From positions 1-38,399 of the forward strand of contig CAZGVW010000221.1 of the NCBI GenBank assembly GCA_964529265.1: DNA of 38,399 nucleotides. The letters are read 5' to 3'. The translations under genes were made by a program, and so were the position numbers. Every line of letters starts with the position of its first letter. The first letter of the stretch is position 1. Source of the DNA: CAZGVW01 sp964529265. GTDB lineage: Bacteria > Planctomycetota > Phycisphaerae > Phycisphaerales > UBA1924. Under the pieces are notes generated by a model. That model saw only the letters and a list, made by a program, of their open reading frames with translations. It did no database searches and was not told the origin of the DNA. Below, piece after piece: positions 34,309-38,399 of this stretch.

Positions 34309-35294
34309 GACGCCACCGCCTTTCCACCGGCTGGCGCCGTTCCGGAAGGCTCAGCCACGATCCGCTTCAGCGCCCACACCACGCCCATGAACAGCAGGAA
34401 CGCCGGCAGCAGCCACAGCACGCCGATGAGCATGTGCGCATCGCCCGCGGCAAGGTCCGCATCGAACATGCTCGCCAGGCCCAGGAACGCCACGCGCAGC
34501 ACGTTCACGAACACCGCGATCGGACCCGCCATGAGCAGCAATGCAATCCGCTGCCACCAGTGCTTGCACGAAAGGAACGCCACCGCCGCGCCGAGCGCGT
34601 AGAACGCGACGACCATGCGCATCCCCGCGCACGCCTCCGCCACGTTCAGCGGAATGGTTTCGCCGCCCTTCGTCGTGATGTTGATGACGTTGCCCGCCTG
34701 CTCCACGATGAAGCCCGAGGCGCTCCCGATCATCTTGAGCAGCACCGTGGCGCCGTCGGACGCCCAGAACTGCAGTCTCGTCGTGACGTTCAGCATGATC
34801 ATCTGCGCGATCGTCACGCCGAAGCCGAGGTACGCGATCGGGAACGCGATGTGCGGGAACACGCGCGGCCCCAGCGTCAGCAGCGCCAGGCCCGCCAGCG
34901 TCAGCACCATCGCGAACCCCTGCAGCATGTGGTTGGGGAACCCGATGACGAAGAAGAAATAGCACACGATGCCCGTCAGCAGCGGCAGCAGCCCGGGCCA
35001 GAACGCCTCCGGCTTCAGCCGCGATATCGCCTCGCGCCGCCGCCAGATCACGTATCCCGAAATGAGCGGCACAAGGTACGCGTGGCCCCAGTCGTCGGGC
35101 GCCTCCATGCTGTGCCTGTTCTGGACGAGGAACCAGCGGAAGAAGAGCGCGATGAACGCCACCAGCAGCGCGCCGGCCATCGCCAGCGTCGCCGGCGCGA
35201 TCCACACCGCCGAAGCGTCCTGATCCTGCGCGCGCCGCAGCGCAGCCGGATGTGCCGGGACGCTCTGCGGATTGCCGGCCGCGACGCTGCTCAT
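34305..35294 (-). CDS. Exosortase (membrane transpeptidase of the exosortase/archaeosortase family)
   Basis: A 329-residue polytopic membrane protein from the ATG at 35294, with AGAGG and GGAGGAG upstream; a GTG at 35333 is an alternative start. About eight TM helices. The catalytic signature is complete: Cys222 in NVAEACAGMRM, Arg267 in NVLRV, and His287 in DAHMLIGV. Exosortases cleave and probably transfer proteins bearing a C-terminal PEP-CTERM-like tripartite signal at the outer face of the membrane, and their loci usually encode exopolysaccharide synthesis. It is followed by the EpsI-like gene (4-base overlap). The subtype (XrtA, XrtU or other) cannot be set from this sequence alone. No PEP-CTERM substrate gene is present in the window. 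Confidence 0.93.
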   Translation of the reverse strand: MSSVAAGNPQSVPAHPAALRRAQDQDASAVWIAPATLAMAGALLVAFIALFFRWFLVQNRHSMEAPDDWGHAYLVPLISGYVIWRRREAISRLKPEAFWPGLLPLLTGIVCYFFFVIGFPNHMLQGFAMVLTLAGLALLTLGPRVFPHIAFPIAYLGFGVTIAQMIMLNVTTRLQFWASDGATVLLKMIGSASGFIVEQAGNVINITTKGGETIPLNVAEACAGMRMVVAFYALGAAVAFLSCKHWWQRIALLLMAGPIAVFVNVLRVAFLGLASMFDADLAAGDAHMLIGVLWLLPAFLLFMGVVWALKRIVAEPSGTAPAGGKAVAS

Positions 35295-35598
35295 GCCGCC
35301 TCTTGCTCCTCCGGCGCCATCCGGCGGCGACACCGCCAGCCCATGGCCGAAAGACCGACCCTCATCTCCTCATCGCCGTCTCGCCCCACGAGCGAAACGA
35401 CCCGCCTCTGACCCGCCGCCGACGTCCCTGCGTCCGTGACGCCTCGCCAACGCCACAACGCTCCCGGACCCACCCGGCGCCGGCCGGTGGTACGAGAGCC
35501 GTGACCCGATGGTTCGGCCTCCTGCCTTGATCCAGTGACGCGACCTCGTCCCTGCGGTCGCACAGTCCGCGTCGTCGCCCCAAACGGCGAACGCGCGA
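35295..35598. other. Gap between the SLBB gene and the exosortase gene
   Basis: About 300 bases. No gene is supported; short frames on both strands look like random G+C-rich open reading. On the minus strand a hairpin TCGCC/GGCGA (35575-35590) follows the SLBB stop by 8 bases but has no U-tract. The exosortase may use this region as its own promoter, though no good pair of hexamers was found. Confidence 0.4.
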
Positions 35599-37251
35599 TT
35601 ATTGGCCGACAATCCGCGTGGGCGGCGCGCCGAAGACGTCGTTTCCGAAGTTCCTGTCGAGCAGGAACCCGAAGCCGTACGTCATCCGGAAGCCGTTTCG
35701 AATGACCGCCAGCGGCGTTGCCCAGAACGAAGTGCCGACGTTCACCACGTCGTCGGGCTTCAGGAAGATATCAGGCTGCCCGCCCTCGAAGATCGCCTTG
35801 ACGTTCAAACGGATCGTCGCCTGCCGGTTGTCCCCGATCCGGCGCGTCAGATCGACCCTCCAGGGCACGCCGATGCCGTTCAGGCCGCCCGCGGCAATCA
35901 CCGCCTGCTGCATGGTGATCCGCCCGGATCCCGGCAGCGAGTAGGTGCCCGGCCGCGCAATGCCCGGCCCACCCATGTAGAACTCGCCCTGCTCGGGGAA
36001 GGGCACGCGGATCACGTCGCCCGGACGGATGACGATGTTGTACTCGGCGACCCCCTGAAGCAGGGGCTCGGTGGGCACTTCGATCACGCGCTGCGTCACC
36101 AAGTCGCTGGCCCGCAAGCGGTTAGAGAGCAGATCCTCTCCCTCGGGCAGGCCGGCGCCGGCATCGGCCGCCCGCCGCGTGTATCGCACCCACTCGCCAT
36201 TCAGGAACATCCAGCGGCCCGCCTCGCCGCCCGCCGTCCCAGACACCGACCCGGGCCGCTCTTCCTCACGCTCCGGCGTCCGGGGGGCGGAAGGCTCGTC
36301 CGGCAGGTCGATCGGGGGCTGCACCACGCGGGGCGGCTGCTGCTCGGCCGATTGCTCCAGCGCCAAGGCCAAGGCCGAACTGTCGTTGCCGCTCGAAAAC
36401 TCGGAGGGCGACACCACGGCCGGGTTGCCACCCTGCCCCCCCTGCCCCTGCCCTTCGCCCTCCGGGCGGGTGAGTTCCTCGATCAGTTGCTCCAGATCGC
36501 GGCCGGGGGCCTCTCCGGGCTGCTGCTGCCGGCCGGGCATATCCGGCTTCGGGGCCGGCCGAACGCCCTGGCCTCGCTCCGCCTCATCCGTCAGGGGGGT
36601 CTGGCGGATGACGTAGACCTTGCGGACGATCGGCGGCACGCCGCCGGCCTCGGTGAGGGCCTCCAGAAGGCGGTAGTCCGGGGCGGGAATGAAATAGCGC
36701 CCAACGCCCGCAACTGCGCCGAAAACAGCGAAAGTCTGCTGTCTTTGCTGCGCCAGCGTCACGCCGACGAGGGCATCCTCGATGATGCCGGCCTCGCGCA
36801 GGGCGACGTGGATTCGCTCGCGAATCTCGTCCTGGGTGAGTCCCAGCACGTTAATGCGTCCCAATTGCGGGATATCGATGGCTCCGCGCGGATCCACGAC
36901 CAACTGGAACTGCGACGGCGTGCCCGGCTGGACAAAATCCCAGATTTCGACCACCAGAGCGTCGCCGGGGCCCACTTCGTAGTCCGCGACCTCGGGCAGG
37001 AGATCCTCCGGCTGGACCGCCGTGGCCTCCACGAAGTCGCCCTGATCGCGCTCGATGATCTCGATTCGCTCCAGAATGGGCACGACCGTGGGAGTGTGCT
37101 CCCACCGGCCGATCACGCTGGGGTCGTAGAGCCAGGAATCCATGTCGCAGCCGCCGCTGAGGCCGGCAGCCGCGGCAAGGAAGAGTGCGGTGGCCGGGCG
37201 GGCGAGCCGCCGGCGGGGGCGTAGTCTTGTTGAAGGGCGACGCTCGCTCAC
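35599..37251 (-). CDS. Wza-like polysaccharide export lipoprotein with SLBB domains
   Basis: A 550-residue protein. GTG at 37251 is chosen because AAGGAG (37258-37263) sits six bases before it; a longer frame to 37443 lacks such support. The signal peptide ends in LSGGC, with Cys35 the likely lipidation site. A Poly_export domain ('YEVGPGDALVVEIWDF', 91-106) and a first SLBB unit ('TFAVFGAVAGVGRYFIPAPD', 173-192) follow. Then comes a ~125-residue insert (about 220-345) rich in Gly, Gln, Pro and Glu, then a second SLBB-like unit (about 421-465) and 'DIFLKPDDVVNVG' (494-506). Such lipoproteins form the outer-membrane exit pore for exopolysaccharide. It heads the minus-strand locus and would act with the Wzc-like and TPR proteins. 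Confidence 0.9.
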   Translation of the reverse strand: MSERRPSTRLRPRRRLARPATALFLAAAAGLSGGCDMDSWLYDPSVIGRWEHTPTVVPILERIEIIERDQGDFVEATAVQPEDLLPEVADYEVGPGDALVVEIWDFVQPGTPSQFQLVVDPRGAIDIPQLGRINVLGLTQDEIRERIHVALREAGIIEDALVGVTLAQQRQQTFAVFGAVAGVGRYFIPAPDYRLLEALTEAGGVPPIVRKVYVIRQTPLTDEAERGQGVRPAPKPDMPGRQQQPGEAPGRDLEQLIEELTRPEGEGQGQGGQGGNPAVVSPSEFSSGNDSSALALALEQSAEQQPPRVVQPPIDLPDEPSAPRTPEREEERPGSVSGTAGGEAGRWMFLNGEWVRYTRRAADAGAGLPEGEDLLSNRLRASDLVTQRVIEVPTEPLLQGVAEYNIVIRPGDVIRVPFPEQGEFYMGGPGIARPGTYSLPGSGRITMQQAVIAAGGLNGIGVPWRVDLTRRIGDNRQATIRLNVKAIFEGGQPDIFLKPDDVVNVGTSFWATPLAVIRNGFRMTYGFGFLLDRNFGNDVFGAPPTRIVGQ

Positions 37252-37257
37252 ACCTGA

Positions 37258-37325
37258 CTCCTTCAGAAGGCGCGTTTTTCGCGACCGCGGGGCGAAACTC
37301 CAGCCGCGGCGAATCGCGACGCGCC
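37258..37325 (-). promoter_or_regulatory. Palindromic leader and occludable ribosome site of the SLBB gene
   Basis: Nested inverted repeats span 37269-37325: GGCGCG (37269-37274) with CGCGCC (37320-37325), TCGCGA (37279-37284) with TCGCGA (37314-37319), and CCGCGG (37285-37290) with CCGCGG (37304-37309). This gives 18 paired bases with 4-base bulges and a 13-base loop. On the transcript, CCUU (37270-37267) could pair instead with AAGG of the ribosome site (37263-37260), using bases shared with the outer stem. The two folds exclude each other. The pairings are read from sequence; a regulatory role is inferred. Confidence 0.4.
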
Positions 37326-37387
37326 TTAAGCGCATCCTCTTGTGGCCTACGCCAGCCCCGGGCCTCCCACCCCTGGCGAAGGTCCTC

Positions 37388-37415
37388 AAACTACCACCGG
37401 ACCATGGTCTGTCAA
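37388..37415 (-). promoter_or_regulatory. Sigma-70-type promoter of the exopolysaccharide locus
   Basis: On the minus strand, TTGACA (37415-37410, a perfect -35) is followed after 16 bases by TAGTTT (37393-37388) as the -10. Transcription would start near 37380, leaving a leader of about 130 bases before the SLBB start codon. Confidence 0.5.
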
Positions 37416-37580
37416 CGCACGGAGGGGCCGCGGCGTTCGCCAATCGGCGCCTCCGGAAAGGTCGGAACCGCCGGATTGATCGACCGATTCCTCCCCCCCG
37501 GTTCAGCCCACAGGGTCATTTTCGGGCGCGGAGCCCGGCTTTCGGGCATTCCGAGCGGGGTTGCCCGGCCGATGCTTCAT

Positions 37581-38399
37581 ATGGTTCCGCAGAACGGCCC
37601 GACCCCCCTGCTAGACTTTCCCCGCCCAGTGTCCGTGATCCCAGCCCATTCCGGAGACGAATCCCCGTCCGCGGGTCATCCCCCCCGGGCCAAGGGCCTC
37701 CTGCGCCATCCTCGCCCCCTCGGCGGCGATCCGGTGAAGCGGCTGGATAAGCCGCTGCACAGCCTGACGGGGATGGTGCTGAACAATGGGGCGGGGGCGA
37801 AGCAGACGCTGAGCCCGAAGCGGAAGCCGCCGTGGCTGCGGGCGAAACTGCCGGGCGGGCCGGGGTATCAGAGGCTCCGCAACATCCTGTCGGAGCACCG
37901 TTTACACACGGTGTGCGAGGAGGCGGGGTGCCCGAATCTCGGCGAATGCTGGGCCCGCGGCGTCGCGACGATCATGATCCTGGGCGATACGTGCACGCGG
38001 GCATGCGGCTTCTGCAACGTGAAGACCGGCCGCCCCCCCACTCTTGACGAGGATGAGCCGCGGCGGGTGGCGGAATCGCTGGAATTGATGCACCTGGGCG
38101 CGGGTTTGAAGCACATCGTCATCACGAGTGTGAATCGGGACGAACTGGCGGACGGCGGCGCGGCGATCTGGGCGGAGACGATCGTGCGATCGCGCGAAAA
38201 GTGCCCCGGGATGTCGATCGAGGTGCTGATTCCCGATTTCGAGGGGAACTGGGACGCGCTGCAACTCGTGATAGACGCGAAACCCGAGATTCTGAACCAC
38301 AATCTGGAAACCGTGCGGCGGATGTACCCGGCGGTGCGCCCGCAGGCGAAGTTCGAGCGGTCGGTGGAACTGCTGCGCCGGAGCAAGGACGCCGGCATG
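37581..38399 (+). CDS. lipA: Lipoyl synthase (3' end cut by window)
   Basis: The frame is open to the last base, so the C terminus is missing. The auxiliary-cluster motif CX4CX5C (Cys112, 117, 123; CEEAGCPNLGEC) and the radical SAM motif CX3CX2C (Cys138, 142, 145; CTRACGFC) are intact, along with 'GDTCTRACGFCNVKTGRPP' and 'VITSVNRDELADGGA'. LipA inserts two sulfur atoms into octanoyl-carried proteins such as E2 and GcvH. The start is uncertain: ATG 37581, GTG 37629 and ATG 37773 are all possible. Codon use looks coding well before 37773, so an N-terminal extension of 50 or more residues over common LipA proteins is likely. It is divergent from the exopolysaccharide locus. Confidence 0.93.
   Translation, partial: MVPQNGPTPLLDFPRPVSVIPAHSGDESPSAGHPPRAKGLLRHPRPLGGDPVKRLDKPLHSLTGMVLNNGAGAKQTLSPKRKPPWLRAKLPGGPGYQRLRNILSEHRLHTVCEEAGCPNLGECWARGVATIMILGDTCTRACGFCNVKTGRPPTLDEDEPRRVAESLELMHLGAGLKHIVITSVNRDELADGGAAIWAETIVRSREKCPGMSIEVLIPDFEGNWDALQLVIDAKPEILNHNLETVRRMYPAVRPQAKFERSVELLRRSKDAGM

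Noticed and set aside
37142..37750. A 202-codon plus-strand frame between the SLBB gene and lipA
   Set aside because: It overlaps the SLBB start region, its promoter and lipA in another frame; Arg/Pro-rich and without motif or ribosome site.

Overview
The window looks like a chromosomal segment from a very G+C-rich planctomycete, most likely of the class Phycisphaerae. This is inferred from several features: secreted proteins ending in paired dockerin-like repeats with the 'LLGAWG' ending, an exosortase/EpsI exopolysaccharide cluster, a cytochrome P460-type lipoprotein, and strong G/C bias at third codon positions. No rRNA, tRNA, CRISPR array, insertion sequence or prophage gene was recognised. 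Taxonomy is an inference from protein style; no database was consulted.

Positions 1-6050: a 5'-truncated secreted RAX2-like repeat protein with a dockerin-like tail; a seven-helix membrane protein of unknown function on the minus strand; a P460-like c-type cytochrome lipoprotein; and an FAD oxidoreductase fused to a Rieske domain. Positions 6246-11965: prkA (minus strand), then trmB and a hybrid histidine kinase (plus strand). The kinase has lost its phosphoacceptor histidine. Positions 11969-18909: a large GH35-type glycosidase on the minus strand with an eroded active site, then a TolC-family lipoprotein and a HlyD-family adaptor on the plus strand. The tolC-hlyD gap is packed with stem-loops. 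Positions 18960-24795: an HD-GYP-type phosphohydrolase, a shortened UvrC, a secreted papain-like/PKD/dockerin protein followed by a clear terminator, and rtcB.

Positions 24804-37415 hold a six-gene exopolysaccharide and exosortase locus on the minus strand. In order of transcription it encodes an SLBB polysaccharide-export lipoprotein, an exosortase, an EpsI-like protein (4-base overlap with the exosortase gene), a 1554-residue TPR membrane protein, a Wzc-like co-polymerase with a degenerate P-loop, and a WecA/MraY-type phosphoglycosyltransferase. A good sigma-70-type promoter and a long imperfect palindrome precede the first gene. The proteins fit lipid-linked glycan initiation, chain-length control and outer-membrane export, coupled to an exosortase. 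No PEP-CTERM substrate or further glycosyltransferase lies inside the window. The last gene is lipA, cut by the window end.

Most worth checking are the recurrent losses of catalytic residues in otherwise well-conserved enzymes (histidine kinase, GH35, Wzc-like ATPase), the shortened UvrC, and the two structured leaders (tolC-hlyD gap and SLBB leader). No gene set here can be claimed as a wholly new system.
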